Of a DNA stretch of 64,000 bases, positions 42,143 to 51,913 are shown piece after piece. The notes beneath the pieces were generated by a model. The model saw only the letters and a program-made list of their open reading frames with translations, was not told the DNA's origin and searched no databases. Source of the stretch: Rossellomorea orangium (GTDB lineage: Bacteria > Bacillota > Bacilli > Bacillales > Bacillaceae_B); contig NZ_JAHWGH010000015.1 in the NCBI RefSeq assembly GCF_019334305.1, positions 1 through 64,000 of the forward strand, given 5' to 3'. The stretch's first letter is position 1, and each line of letters opens with the position of its first letter. Made by a program: the position numbers and the translations under genes.

Positions 42143-43756
42143 ATGGCGATGAAAGCCGATAAAATTATTGTAAGCACTGCATTATTCACCGGAAATGCCT
42201 CTTTCCCTATTGATGGGTTTGCAGCTATCAAAAGGGATATGATTATTGGGGTTGGCCCACGTTCTGAAATGGAGGTTTATAAAGGATCAGGTACTGAAGT
42301 ATGGGATGTCGGAAGTCGACTCGTAGTACCAGGGTTTCACGACTTTCATCTTCACTGGTTTTTAGGGGCGATGTTCGAAGGGTTTTGTCAATTGACTTTC
42401 GGTTCTACAGAAGACTTGACGGCGAAGATGGTGGCAGACTATGCGGGGAAGCACCCTGATGAGGAATGGGTGCTCGGGTTCGGTTGGCATCACGTACGCT
42501 GGCCAGGCCAGACGCTCCCCACACGTCATTCATTGGATAAATATATCCCACACCGCCCAGTCGTTCTCCTGAATGAAGAAGCTCATAGCGCGTGGTTGAA
42601 TACGGCCGCCCTCGAAAAATTAGGGATTAACCGGGATTCACCTGAGCCCCCTTTCGGAAAGATTGAAAAAGATGACAGCGGTGAGCCAACAGGGTTTTTA
42701 TATGAGACTGCTGTTCAGTATGTGGTGGAGGCCTTCCATTTTGATGAGAATGTGAAGCTTCGATTGATGAACGGGATGCTGAAGAAGGCTTCTTCCTACG
42801 GGATCACCTCCGTTTCCGACATGCTGCCCCTCCCCGGCTATACGTTAGGAGATCCCTCTTTCTATCAAGAATTTGAGGAAAAAGGAAAGCTCACGACACG
42901 CATTCATTTTCTGGATGTGTTGGATGGAGACCTTGAACGCAGTATCGGTTATAGAAATAAGTATCACTCCGACAAGCTTCAATTCTCAGGACTGAAGCAA
43001 TTCTTGGATGGGGTCCCCCTCACCTATACCGGATATTTGCTGCAGCCATATGCTGACCGACCTGCAGAAACCGGCGGTACCATCTATGAGCCTGATGTGT
43101 ACCGACAGTTAATCGAGGACGCTGACAGGCAAGGATTCCGTATCCGTCTTCACGCATGCGGGGATGCGGCAGTACGGATGGGCCTGGATCTTTATGAGCA
43201 CGCCCGGGATGTGAATGGTTCAAGGGATTCACGGCATACGATCGAGCACATTGAAGTCTGCAGCCCAGAAGACTTCGTTCGTTTTCAGAAACTCGGGGTC
43301 ATCGCGTCGATTCAGCCTGAGCATCTGACATCTGGATCAATGGACACCCATGCATATCTGGACCGACTCGGACCAGAACGTGCAAGGTATACATGGCCGA
43401 TTGGGTCATTGCAGCAACATAACGCGAGCATCGCGTTTGGCACGGACTTTCCGATAGTGGATCTGAATCCTATGCTTGGCCTGTACAGGGCTGTCACCCG
43501 GAAGCATGAAGACGGCACTCCTCACGGCGGGTGGAATCCAAAAGAAAAGATCTCATTAGCGCATGCCCTGATTCATTACACGAAGTCCCCTTCTTATGGA
43601 AACTTCAGAGAGAATGATTTAGGGACAATCGAAGCGGGAAAGAAAGCCGACTTGGTCGTGTTGGACCGAAACCCATTCGCATGGGAAGCAGAGGCTATCC
43701 TTGAGACGAATGTGTGGTTGACCATCATGGACGGTGAGATTGTATTTGGGAAGTAG
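42143..43756 (+). CDS. YtcJ-like amidohydrolase
   Basis: A 537-residue metal-dependent hydrolase of the amidohydrolase superfamily, YtcJ branch. Metal ligands are seen in GFHDFHLHW (~68-76), RLHACGD, HTIEHIE and IAFGTDFPI; the C-terminal GTIEAGKKADLVVLDRNPF is the typical end of the beta-sandwich. The start at 42143 is preferred because AAGG is six bases before it; ATGs at 42137 and 42149 are alternatives. Substrate unknown. Confidence 0.85.
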   Translation: MAMKADKIIVSTALFTGNASFPIDGFAAIKRDMIIGVGPRSEMEVYKGSGTEVWDVGSRLVVPGFHDFHLHWFLGAMFEGFCQLTFGSTEDLTAKMVADYAGKHPDEEWVLGFGWHHVRWPGQTLPTRHSLDKYIPHRPVVLLNEEAHSAWLNTAALEKLGINRDSPEPPFGKIEKDDSGEPTGFLYETAVQYVVEAFHFDENVKLRLMNGMLKKASSYGITSVSDMLPLPGYTLGDPSFYQEFEEKGKLTTRIHFLDVLDGDLERSIGYRNKYHSDKLQFSGLKQFLDGVPLTYTGYLLQPYADRPAETGGTIYEPDVYRQLIEDADRQGFRIRLHACGDAAVRMGLDLYEHARDVNGSRDSRHTIEHIEVCSPEDFVRFQKLGVIASIQPEHLTSGSMDTHAYLDRLGPERARYTWPIGSLQQHNASIAFGTDFPIVDLNPMLGLYRAVTRKHEDGTPHGGWNPKEKISLAHALIHYTKSPSYGNFRENDLGTIEAGKKADLVVLDRNPFAWEAEAILETNVWLTIMDGEIVFGK

Positions 43757-43774
43757 CGGCATGATATAACGCAA

Positions 43775-43812
43775 TAAAGGTCCGTCCCTCACTCATGAGG
43801 GACGGACCTTTA
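43775..43812. terminator. Bidirectional terminator built from two GGTCCGTCCCTC words
   Basis: A perfect 17-bp stem TAAAGGTCCGTCCCTCA with loop CTCA. Each arm contains the 12-base word (43779-43790 and, inverted, 43797-43808). It separates the convergent amidohydrolase and helicase genes. Confidence 0.9.
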
Positions 43813-43819
43813 ACGTATG

Positions 43820-44953
43820 CTATTTTGTTTCCTGGTCTTGAAGGCCTCCACCACGGATCGTCTTTTCCTGGAATGGGAGGTTGAGTTCTTTGCTTAGTTT
43901 TTCAAGGAAGCTCAACTCGCGCTTTGAGACGAGACAGATGACGGTTCCTTCAGCTCCCATCCGGCCGGTTCTTCCTGAACGATGGATATATTGCTTAGTG
44001 TCACTCGGGAAGTCGAAATGGATGACGTGTGTGACGTCCGTGATATCCAGACCACGTGCAGCGACATCTGTTGTGAGAAGCATGGATACTTTACCTGAGC
44101 GGAAGCGGTCCAGTGATTGTTTACGCTCCATCTTGTTGGACTCCCCTGCCAGTACCTCGAGCTCGACTCCCTTATATTTAAGCTTTTCTTCCATTTCAGA
44201 GAGTTTCTCCAATTGATTGAAGAATACAAGTGCCTTGATTCCTTTGAAGTAAGAGATGCTTCTGAGGGCTTCCATCTTATCCCGCAGCTCACTATACACA
44301 AAGACATGATCCACTTTTGGATTATCCAGATTCGCTTCCATTTTGATGATTTCATAGTTTTGCAGTAGAGACTGTGCGACTTGTTCCGTTTCATCTGATA
44401 AAGTGGCAGAGAAGAATAGCACCTGACGTTCTTTCAGGGTCGATTTGATGATATCCTTCACTTCCCGGATATGTTCTGCTGAGATCATTAAGTCGAATTC
44501 GTCGACGACGATCGTTTTCACTTCATGCATCTTCAGCTTTTTCATTTTCATCAGTTCGATCATTCGCCCGGTTGTTCCGACAACGATATGCGGTTTCTTC
44601 TTCAGTTTCTCGACCTGCTTTTTAATATTCGCTCCACCGATGAAGGCAGCACTCGTTACGTCTGTCCCCTTCGCCCATTTCTGGATTTCCTGGTGTATCT
44701 GCATGACCAGTTCTCTTGACGGGGCAAGGATGACGGCCTGTGCCTGTTTTCTGGATAGATCAATGGCCTGGATGATCGGCAGCAAATAGGCAAGGGTTTT
44801 CCCTGTCCCTGTCGGCGATTCGCATACGACATCTTTCCCCTCCATGATGACCGGCACAACTTTTTCCTGTACAGGAGTTAAGGCAGTAAACCCTGATTCT
44901 TCCCAGTTTTTCTGTAGCGACGGAGAATGTATAATATCTGATATTGAATTCAT
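43820..44953 (-). CDS. yfmL: DEAD-box RNA helicase (YfmL-like)
   Basis: A 377-residue helicase with the Q-motif region (GFTALTPVQEKVVP), motif I SPTGTGKT, motif Ib region VVGTTGRM, motif II VDEFD (Asp-Glu-Phe-Asp in place of DEAD), motif III SATLS, motif V TTDVAARGLD and motif VI HRSGRTGRMG. The length and the short C-terminus match YfmL, which takes part in ribosome assembly in B. subtilis. It follows the kinase gene by 14 bp. Confidence 0.85.
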   Translation of the reverse strand: MNSISDIIHSPSLQKNWEESGFTALTPVQEKVVPVIMEGKDVVCESPTGTGKTLAYLLPIIQAIDLSRKQAQAVILAPSRELVMQIHQEIQKWAKGTDVTSAAFIGGANIKKQVEKLKKKPHIVVGTTGRMIELMKMKKLKMHEVKTIVVDEFDLMISAEHIREVKDIIKSTLKERQVLFFSATLSDETEQVAQSLLQNYEIIKMEANLDNPKVDHVFVYSELRDKMEALRSISYFKGIKALVFFNQLEKLSEMEEKLKYKGVELEVLAGESNKMERKQSLDRFRSGKVSMLLTTDVAARGLDITDVTHVIHFDFPSDTKQYIHRSGRTGRMGAEGTVICLVSKRELSFLEKLSKELNLPFQEKTIRGGGLQDQETK

Positions 44954-44967
44954 TCGATTCGTCCTTT

Positions 44968-46290
44968 CTAATCGGCAAAGTCGGATGTAGTCTCACTTTC
45001 CTTGACAGGTAAGGTGATCTCCACTGCCGTTCCTTTTTGTATTTCACTTTTAAAGTGTATATGTCCTTTATGTCGTTCGATGATTTTCTGACAAACGGCG
45101 AGACCGAGACCCGTCCCTTTTTCTTTGGTCGAGTAAAATGGCTCTCCCAGATGCTCGATCCTTTCCGGTTCCATCCCCACACCATTGTCCTTTACGATGA
45201 CACGAGCGTCCGTCCCATGCGGGGCCAATGTGATTGAGACCCTTCCATTTCTACCTGCAGGGATAGATTCCACTGCATTTTTAATAATATTGATGAATAC
45301 CTGTTTCAGCTGATTGGATTCCCCTAACACACATAAAGGTTTCCCCTCGAGGTTTTCATATGTAATGGACACATTATCAAGATGGGCCTGTGCTTCCATA
45401 AGTATCAATACCTGCCGTAAGATTTCATCCAATCCCTCTTGCCGGAAATGGATTTCCTGCTGTTTTCCAAGTATCAACATCTCTCCCGATATCAAATCGA
45501 TCCGGTCCACTTCAGATAGCATAATGTCCAGATGGCTGTCGTTAATAGACTTGGTCGACTGCATTAATTGGATGAATCCCTTTAAAGATGTAAGTGGGTT
45601 ACGGATTTCATGGGCCACGGCAGCAGCCAATTGCCCTATCACTGAAAGCTTTTCAGATGCGACAACCATTTCTTCATTTTCTTTAATATGCGTAATATCC
45701 CTTGCAATCGCAAAGATCCCTGTCACGTTCCTGTTCACGATGATTGGAACGAGGGAGCAGCGCAGAATCTTCCTTTTCATGTTGGGCAAATGAATCGTGG
45801 TTTCAAATGTAGAGGCAAACCCTTTGAACGTTTCGAAAAAGTAGTCTGTGACACGTTTCATTTCTTCCCCTAGCAGGAATTGGCTGAAGTTCACTTCTTT
45901 TAATTCTTCAAATGTTGACTCAAGTAATCCCTCAGCCTCTCCGTTGACAGACATTACATCGCCGTCCAGACTCAATTCAAAGACGGCATCGGGGTTCTGC
46001 TCGAACAAGGAGTGATAGTGTTGATTCTTTATTTGCAGTTGTCTCTCTTTATTCATCAATTTATTATTTGATTCAATGAGTGCATGAGTCCTCCGATATA
46101 GGGATAAGAAGAGAATGGTACCCGTTACAAAAACAAAGAACCAGCCTTTATATCGTTGAAAGTAGATATACATATTAAGGTTTTCATGAGTCAGTGCCAT
46201 AGAAAAATAATCGGATAACACAATCCAGAGAATTCCTAACAATACATAGGTGATGGTAACTCTTAAGGCAATGTCTTTAGCTTGTTTCAT
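44968..46290 (-). CDS. Membrane PAS sensor histidine kinase (sporulation-kinase type)
   Basis: A 440-residue kinase with two membrane segments (~8-28 and ~50-67) and a short loop between them, a PAS domain (~90-205, FEQNPDAVFELSLDGDVMSVN), a HisKA dimerisation domain with the phosphorylated histidine in AAAVAHEIRNPLTSLKGF, and an ATPase domain (N box IIKNAVESIPAG, G1 VKDNGVGM, G2 GTGLGLAVCQKIIERH). No response regulator is next to it, as is usual for KinA-KinE, which feed the phosphorelay to Spo0A. It probably belongs to this group (KinC/KinE-like) but the identity is open. Confidence 0.8.
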   Translation of the reverse strand: MKQAKDIALRVTITYVLLGILWIVLSDYFSMALTHENLNMYIYFQRYKGWFFVFVTGTILFLSLYRRTHALIESNNKLMNKERQLQIKNQHYHSLFEQNPDAVFELSLDGDVMSVNGEAEGLLESTFEELKEVNFSQFLLGEEMKRVTDYFFETFKGFASTFETTIHLPNMKRKILRCSLVPIIVNRNVTGIFAIARDITHIKENEEMVVASEKLSVIGQLAAAVAHEIRNPLTSLKGFIQLMQSTKSINDSHLDIMLSEVDRIDLISGEMLILGKQQEIHFRQEGLDEILRQVLILMEAQAHLDNVSITYENLEGKPLCVLGESNQLKQVFINIIKNAVESIPAGRNGRVSITLAPHGTDARVIVKDNGVGMEPERIEHLGEPFYSTKEKGTGLGLAVCQKIIERHKGHIHFKSEIQKGTAVEITLPVKESETTSDFAD

Positions 46291-46354
46291 TTCGGAATGT
46301 TCACCTACATTCAGATAGTCTTTCTCCTATGGTTTCACAGTTCTTACCAATTTA

Positions 46355-47557
46355 TCAATAATCTTTCCTCTCTTTCTCCCCTTTCAGGAAAAAGGTGGAC
46401 AAAGGATAAATTCCAACGCTTTGTATCAGGAGCGACAGCATGATCACTCCGAATGTTAAGGAGTGCAGTAGAAGGGGACCTTGATCATCTAAACCTAATA
46501 ATAACGCCACAGACATCGTGCCTTTAATTCCAGACCAGGTTAAGATGGATACTTCCTTCCATCCATACGTCTTTCTCCATGTTTCTTTCAATTTTACAAC
46601 ACCAATAATAATAACATAGCGAACAAATAATGAGAGAACAAAAAGGAAGAAGATCCATCCAATTAAAGAAAAAGAGAGATATCGCGTTGTCTGGATTCCG
46701 ATCAATAAGAATAAAAAGGTTAAGATGGTCGGTTCAATCACAGTCCAGAATCCATCCAGATCCTTCCGGAAATGATTTTCCTTTATCATTTTTCCATACT
46801 CATAGGAAAGCAGGATTCCTGCCGATACAGTTGCAAGAACTCCTGAAACTCCCAGCTCCTCCCCTACGTAAAAGGTTCCGTATGCAAGGATGATACTCAG
46901 CATGATCTGATACCGCGAATCTGTCGTGAAATGGATTGCTTTACTCGCCAGCCATCCAAGCGTCACACCCAACACGATCCCTCCAAGGGAAACCAAAAGG
47001 AATTCTCCCATGAAAGAAGAAACGGAAAACGTCTCCCCTCCAAAGTAGATTCCAGCCACAACCGTAAAGAGAACGATACTTGTGCCATCATTGATCATCG
47101 ACTCCCCCTCCACTACATCGGCTATATCATCTCTGTTTGAAGACTCTTTCAAGACCGATACGACCGAAACCGGATCCGTCGGTGTTAAGATGGCAGAAAT
47201 CAGTAAAGCTTCTCCATAGGTCACAGGGATCCAAGGATGCAGACCATAGTACGTAAGAAGACTCATCAATAATGTCGTGATGACAATCCCCACCGTACTT
47301 AGGAGAGTGATGATTCCAGCATGCTTCTTTAAAGCCTTTGCAGGAAATTGATACGCGGATATAAATAGAAGCGCTGGCAGAAACCACTGAAATATTATAT
47401 CCTTTGTCAGGGTGACATCAGAAAACGCGGGAACAAACGACAGCCCCATCCCAATAAGGAGCAAAACAACCGGCACGGGAATGTTCTTCTTCTTTTTGTC
47501 AAAGGTAAAGACGCTATAACCAATCATAAGCAAGATTAAAATATGTATAGGTTCGAT
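46355..47557 (-). CDS. NhaP-type Na+/H+ antiporter (CPA1)
   Basis: About 400 residues with ~12 membrane segments. ILTPTDPVSVVSVLKESS and EGESMINDGTSIVLF are the ion-translocating segments of NhaP-like exchangers, with the essential Asp residues. The start is uncertain. A TTG at 47533 has no ribosome binding site and would cut off half of the first membrane helix. Extending in frame gives EPIHILILLMIGYSVFTF, a good first helix, from an ATC at 47557 that lies eight bases after GGAGG. The ion is not predictable. The kinase gene follows after 64 bp. Confidence 0.8.
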   Translation of the reverse strand: MEPIHILILLMIGYSVFTFDKKKKNIPVPVVLLLIGMGLSFVPAFSDVTLTKDIIFQWFLPALLFISAYQFPAKALKKHAGIITLLSTVGIVITTLLMSLLTYYGLHPWIPVTYGEALLISAILTPTDPVSVVSVLKESSNRDDIADVVEGESMINDGTSIVLFTVVAGIYFGGETFSVSSFMGEFLLVSLGGIVLGVTLGWLASKAIHFTTDSRYQIMLSIILAYGTFYVGEELGVSGVLATVSAGILLSYEYGKMIKENHFRKDLDGFWTVIEPTILTFLFLLIGIQTTRYLSFSLIGWIFFLFVLSLFVRYVIIIGVVKLKETWRKTYGWKEVSILTWSGIKGTMSVALLLGLDDQGPLLLHSLTFGVIMLSLLIQSVGIYPLSTFFLKGEKERKDY

Positions 47558-47708
47558 GACTCACACCTCCAGTTACAAGTCTATTTCCACTCCTTTTATT
47601 TTACTAAACTCCACCCCAACCTTCTTCCTATTTTTTCAAAATGGCGTTTATTTACCGGAAAGTTGGTAAAAAGAGAAGCAAAAGGAAATTGAAAGCAGGT
47701 GATGCATC

Positions 47709-48014
47709 ATGTTGAGCTTGATGTATGGCAGAAAACCGTTCAGTAAAAGTGGCACGATTACCCTTCCCCACAAATGGCGACAGCAGTTTGGGCTATTGCC
47801 GGGAAGGCTCGCAGAACTCGTCTATCAAAACAACTGCCTCTATATTAAACGCGCGTTGAAAGACTCCACCCATAACAAGCGCTACATCTCAGAAAAAGGA
47901 ACTGTCCATATCCCAAAGGAACTCCGGGAAGAAATGGGGATGACTGATCAATCATCCTACTGCCTCCACATCAATGAAAAAGAAAATTGTTTTATGATCA
48001 CCAGGGAGAAATAG
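47709..48014 (+). CDS. Tandem SpoVT/AbrB-like domain protein (101 aa)
   Basis: A 101-residue protein made of two similar halves, each with the AbrB swapped-hairpin core: KSGTITLPHKWRQQFGL (~13-29) and EKGTVHIPKELREEMGM (~62-78). Canonical AbrB and SpoVT have one N-terminal DNA-binding copy and act as dimers; here both copies are in one chain. A sequence-specific DNA-binding role is likely. AGGTG lies upstream of the ATG. A small gene of its own, converging on the thr operon. Confidence 0.75.
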   Translation: MLSLMYGRKPFSKSGTITLPHKWRQQFGLLPGRLAELVYQNNCLYIKRALKDSTHNKRYISEKGTVHIPKELREEMGMTDQSSYCLHINEKENCFMITREK

Positions 48015-48097
48015 TGAAACCAAGTATCTCCCAGGCTTCCTCGAAGAGCCTATATTTCCACCATGTTAAATGTACGCCCAGGGCAGAAAGCATAAAA

Positions 48098-48146
48098 ACA
48101 AGGTCCGTCCCTCGCTCCTTTAAAGCGATGAGGGACGGACCTTTGG
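48098..48146. terminator. Bidirectional terminator with inverted GGTCCGTCCCTC words
   Basis: The word at 48102-48113 pairs with its inverted copy at 48130-48141, with a short inner GCT/AGC stem. It ends both the AbrB-like gene and hom-thrC-thrB, and it overlaps the last codons of thrB. Confidence 0.85.
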
Positions 48147-49049
48147 TTGTTGGAGGGTGATGGTGCTGCCGGACTCGGCAATGGATAGTTTACGGACATC
48201 CATGGATGGGAAGGTTTGCTCGAGCTGACGGTGGAGCCATTCGCCAGCTTCCCTTTCCACGAAGCAGGCAATCGTCGGGCCGGCACCGCTAAGGGCGACA
48301 CCGAATGCGCCGAATCGTCCCGCCACTTCTTCTACGGCATCGTAGTGAGGGAGCAACTTTCTCCTGTGCGGTTGATGATATCGATCACGCTTCATCATCT
48401 TCCCGACCATGTCCCAATCGCCGGTCAAAAGCGCTGCCACAAGTACATTCGAAATGGATCCAGCCCCCACGGATTCTGCAAATGAATGAGTGGACGGAAG
48501 GACATTTCTCGAATCGGATGTTTTCAGCTCCGCTTTCGGGATGACGCATACGATTTCAATCGGAAGATCAGGTACGGTTATGATGTTGACACCCTTTTCA
48601 TGCTGACAGCTGACGATGAACCCCCCGTAAAGTGATGCGCCAACGTTATCGGGATGACCTTCGAACCTGTTCGCAATGGAAAGCTTCCTCTCCCTGCTCA
48701 AGTTCAGGTCGCACAGGACATTTGCGAGCTCCACCCCGGCCACTACGGCAGCTGCGCTGGAGCCCAGCCCCCTCGTCAACGGTATGTCACTTGAAATATA
48801 CAAATGGCACGGAGTAGGCTTCTTTCCGTATTCCTTACATACTTCTTTCACTACTTCAACAATGAAATGGGACTCATCAGCCGGAAATACCTCAAGTGCC
48901 GCCGACAGGGGAATCACTTGCCATTCGTCTGCCTCTTGTGCCTCAACGGTTAAATACACATCCAAAGCCAAGCCAAGCGAGTCAAAACCGGCACCTAAAT
49001 TAGCCGTACTTCCCGGGACGACGATTCTCCAAGAGCGACGCCCCTTCAT
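48120..49049 (-). CDS. thrB: Homoserine kinase
   Basis: A 309-residue GHMP-family kinase that phosphorylates homoserine. The ATP-binding [20 protein letters not shown] (~90-109) and the C-terminal [14 protein letters not shown] are intact. Its ATG overlaps the thrC stop (ATGA). Last gene of hom-thrC-thrB, with the usual Bacillus order. Confidence 0.95.
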   Translation of the reverse strand: MKGRRSWRIVVPGSTANLGAGFDSLGLALDVYLTVEAQEADEWQVIPLSAALEVFPADESHFIVEVVKEVCKEYGKKPTPCHLYISSDIPLTRGLGSSAAAVVAGVELANVLCDLNLSRERKLSIANRFEGHPDNVGASLYGGFIVSCQHEKGVNIITVPDLPIEIVCVIPKAELKTSDSRNVLPSTHSFAESVGAGSISNVLVAALLTGDWDMVGKMMKRDRYHQPHRRKLLPHYDAVEEVAGRFGAFGVALSGAGPTIACFVEREAGEWLHRQLEQTFPSMDVRKLSIAESGSTITLQQPKVRPSSL

Positions 49050-50107
49050 ACCCCGATCGTTCCCTTAATGTAATCCTTCACCATTTCACGATCATTCGGT
49101 AATTTCACCGGTGTGACCGGGCTGCACTCCATGGCCGTAACCGGATCTTTCAAACCGTTACCCGTCAATACCGCGACTATCTTCGACCCTTTGTCGAGCA
49201 ACCCTTTTTCCAAAGACTTCTTAACCCCGGCAATGGACGCGCAGGACGCCGGTTCGGCGAAGATTCCTTCTTTCCTTGCCATCAGCTGATACGCTTCAAG
49301 GATTTCGTCATCCGTCACTTCGTCGATATGACCATTTGATTCCCTCAAAGCGTCGACTGCCAATGTCCAGCTTGCCGGGTTCCCGATCCGGATCGCAGTG
49401 GCGACCGTTTCGGGCTGTGGAAATACACGGTCATGGACGATAGCCGCCGCACCGGAAGCTTCAAAACCGAACATCCTGGGCAGTGTGGAAGCGTGTTGAC
49501 GAGAATATTCCTTAAATCCTTTCCAGTATGCTGAAATATTTCCTGCATTTCCGACGGGGATTGCCAGTACATCAGGAGCTTCCCCTAATCCGTCTATCAC
49601 TTCGAAGGCAGCTGTTTTCTGCCCTTCCAATCGATACGGGTTCACTGAATTCACGAGAGTGACCGATTCGGTTTTGCTTAACTCCCGGACAATCTCAAGC
49701 GCTTCATCAAAATTCCCTTCAATTGAAATGATCTCTGCTCCGTACATGACGGCCTGTGCCAATTTCCCTTGAGCGATCTTCCCCTCGGGAATGACGACGA
49801 TGCATTTGATTCCCGCCCTTGCAGCATAAGCCGCAGCGGAAGCACTTGTATTGCCGGTTGAAGCGCAAATGACTGTCGAGCTGCCGGCTTCCACGGCTTT
49901 CGCAACCGCGAGGACCATTCCCCGGTCCTTAAAGGAGCCCGTCGGATTCGCCCCTTCTACCTTTGCATAAAGCTCGATGCCCCATTCCCTGGACAGCGAC
50001 TTCAGCTCGATCAGCGGAGTGTTTCCTTCGTTCAAGCTTAAAAGGGGAGTATCCGCATTTAATGGAAGATGTTCTTTATACTGCTCCAGTAGCCCTTTCC
50101 ATCTCAT
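49046..50107 (-). CDS. thrC: Threonine synthase
   Basis: A 353-residue PLP enzyme converting O-phosphohomoserine to threonine. The PLP lysine is in [14 protein letters not shown] (~54-67), and [21 protein letters not shown] and [16 protein letters not shown] are the cofactor-phosphate loops. Length and motif style match B. subtilis ThrC. Overlaps hom and thrB by 4 bp each. Confidence 0.95.
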   Translation of the reverse strand: MRWKGLLEQYKEHLPLNADTPLLSLNEGNTPLIELKSLSREWGIELYAKVEGANPTGSFKDRGMVLAVAKAVEAGSSTVICASTGNTSASAAAYAARAGIKCIVVIPEGKIAQGKLAQAVMYGAEIISIEGNFDEALEIVRELSKTESVTLVNSVNPYRLEGQKTAAFEVIDGLGEAPDVLAIPVGNAGNISAYWKGFKEYSRQHASTLPRMFGFEASGAAAIVHDRVFPQPETVATAIRIGNPASWTLAVDALRESNGHIDEVTDDEILEAYQLMARKEGIFAEPASCASIAGVKKSLEKGLLDKGSKIVAVLTGNGLKDPVTAMECSPVTPVKLPNDREMVKDYIKGTIGV

Positions 50108-51402
50108 CCTTTTTCTCCTCCTTCTACACGATATGAGCTTTCGATTGAATGAACCGCTTCATAATCCTTCAACTCCATCAAAATGTCCTCATAATGATCG
50201 AGTGACGCTTTGTGTGTCACCAGGACGATCTCGGCAAACTCATCACTTTCCAGGGGATTCTGCAGGATCTTCTCGAAACTGACTCCATGATTTGAAAAGA
50301 TGGATGTCAGTTTGGCTAACACGCCCACTTCATCTTGTACATGCAGGCGCAGGAAGTATTTTGAATGAATTTCATTCCGTTCTTTCAACTTTTTCGGGAA
50401 TTGAGGATTAACGGCACTCTTACCGTTGACCCCCAGTCTCATATTCTTCATGATTCCCACCATATCGGATACGACGGCTGTAGCCGTTGGGAGACTGCCG
50501 GCCCCGGGACCGTAGAACATCGTTTCCCCCACTGCTTCCCCGTAAACGTAAACGGCGTTATATTCGTCGTGTACGGAGGCGAGGGGATGTTCATTTTGAA
50601 GGAGAGTTGGTTCCACACTTACCTCAACCTTCTCCCCTTCCCTATGGGCGTATCCGATGAGCTTCATCGTATAACCGAACTGCTCGGCATATTGAATGTC
50701 ATCACCCGTTACTTCCGTGATGCCCTTCACCTTCACATCGGCAAGGTCCACGTTCATGGAGAAACCTAATGTGGAGAGGATTGCCATCTTCCTTGCTGCA
50801 TCCAGTCCGCCGACATCCGCTGTCGGATCCGCTTCAGCATAACCGAGAACCTGTGCTTCCTTCAAAACATCATCGAAGGTCCGTCCCTCTTTCGTCATCT
50901 TTGTCAAAATGAAGTTCGTTGTTCCGTTTACGATTCCCATCATTTTGGTGATGCGATCGGAGGCCAGGCCGTCTACTAAACTCCTTAAGATCGGGATGCC
51001 TCCAGCGACACTTGCTTCGTAGAATAAGTCACAGCCATTCTCCGATGCAGCCCTCAATAATTCCGGTCCATGGAGAGCCATGAGGTCTTTATTTGCCGTC
51101 ACGACATGTTTACCCTCGTTTAGAGCATGAAGAAGATGCTCCTTTGTCGCTTCGATTCCACCCATGACCTCGACCACAATATCAATTTCAGGATCAAACA
51201 GGACTTCCTCAGGATTTAAGGTCAGTATGCTGTTTTCAATGTCGAGTCCCCTATCTTTCTCTAAATCCTGTACAAGGGCTTTTTTCACCGTCACCGGGCA
51301 GCCGATTTGATGGGATAATTTATCCTGATGATTCTCTACAATCTTCACCACTCCCGCTCCCACCGTGCCGAGTCCTAAAAGTCCGATTGAAATTGATTCC
51401 AT
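50104..51402 (-). CDS. hom: Homoserine dehydrogenase
   Basis: A 432-residue enzyme that reduces aspartate semialdehyde to homoserine. NAD(P) loop [15 protein letters not shown] (~5-19), catalytic region [19 protein letters not shown] ([16 protein letters not shown]) and [18 protein letters not shown], and a C-terminal ACT domain (~350-425, [19 protein letters not shown]) for threonine feedback. First gene of the threonine operon. Confidence 0.95.
   Translation of the reverse strand: MESISIGLLGLGTVGAGVVKIVENHQDKLSHQIGCPVTVKKALVQDLEKDRGLDIENSILTLNPEEVLFDPEIDIVVEVMGGIEATKEHLLHALNEGKHVVTANKDLMALHGPELLRAASENGCDLFYEASVAGGIPILRSLVDGLASDRITKMMGIVNGTTNFILTKMTKEGRTFDDVLKEAQVLGYAEADPTADVGGLDAARKMAILSTLGFSMNVDLADVKVKGITEVTGDDIQYAEQFGYTMKLIGYAHREGEKVEVSVEPTLLQNEHPLASVHDEYNAVYVYGEAVGETMFYGPGAGSLPTATAVVSDMVGIMKNMRLGVNGKSAVNPQFPKKLKERNEIHSKYFLRLHVQDEVGVLAKLTSIFSNHGVSFEKILQNPLESDEFAEIVLVTHKASLDHYEDILMELKDYEAVHSIESSYRVEGGEKG
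50878..50889 (+). repeat. GGTCCGTCCCTC word inside hom
   Basis: An exact copy, antisense to the gene; the coding strand reads across Glu-Gly-Arg-Thr in [10 protein letters not shown]. Confidence 0.65.
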
Positions 51403-51459
51403 AAGCCGAAAACCTCCATTTGTTTATTTCTCGTGTACATTTGTTCTTGTATAGTGGAC

Positions 51460-51488
51460 ATTATAGTTGAAAAAATTACCTATTACAA
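51460..51488 (-). promoter_or_regulatory. SigmaA promoter of hom-thrC-thrB
   Basis: On the minus strand TTGTAA (51488-51483), a 17-bp spacer and a perfect TATAAT (51465-51460), about 55 bp before hom. Confidence 0.8.
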
Positions 51489-51493
51489 TAGGT
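51478..51493. promoter_or_regulatory. Inverted repeat ACCTATTACAATAGGT over the hom -35
   Basis: A perfect 7-bp inverted repeat with a 2-bp centre covering the -35 box, where a repressor such as ThrR (known to control the B. subtilis hom promoter) could bind. That ThrR acts here is an inference. Confidence 0.55.
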
Positions 51494-51700
51494 TTTTGCG
51501 TATTTTCAGAATGTAAGAGCTTTCAAGTTTAATTGATTGTGATGTTGCTGGTTCATTCTGGTTATCTCCACGAAAAACCTATGCTTTTCAAGGATCACCT
51601 ATAATTTGTTGGTCTTTTTTTGGGTTGTTGCGGTACTATTATCTGTTCTGTTATTGGAGCACTTTCCTCATTTCCTGAGGCACTTCTAATCCCGACTTGT

Positions 51701-51822
51701 AGATAATTGCGTCATTTTAGTGAACAATTGCGTCATTATTTTGTTTATCGCGTCTTTTTCTCGATAATTGCGTCATTATCATGTTTATTGCGCCATTTCA
51801 TCTAGTAATTGCGCCTTTTTTC
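51701..51822. repeat. 20-21-bp phased intergenic repeat array (ATTGCG type)
   Basis: Six units carrying AATTGCGTCATT or near variants; the ATTGCG/ATCGCG cores start at 51706, 51727, 51747, 51767, 51787 and 51808. It lies in the 511-bp gap between the ilv-leu and hom operons and is not coding. Nearer the ilv-leu end a 10-bp direct repeat GGACCGCCCC (51871 and 51900) brackets a small hairpin. Confidence 0.7.
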
Positions 51823-51913
51823 CATTTATAGTAAATCCATCAACACCCGTACCAAATGGCTATAAACAGAGGACCGCCCCCAACTACTCACATAGTTAAG
51901 GACCGCCCCTCCT

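Noticed and set aside
51701..51822. CRISPR array
   Set aside because: The units are degenerate with no unique spacers of 25-40 bp, and there are no cas genes.
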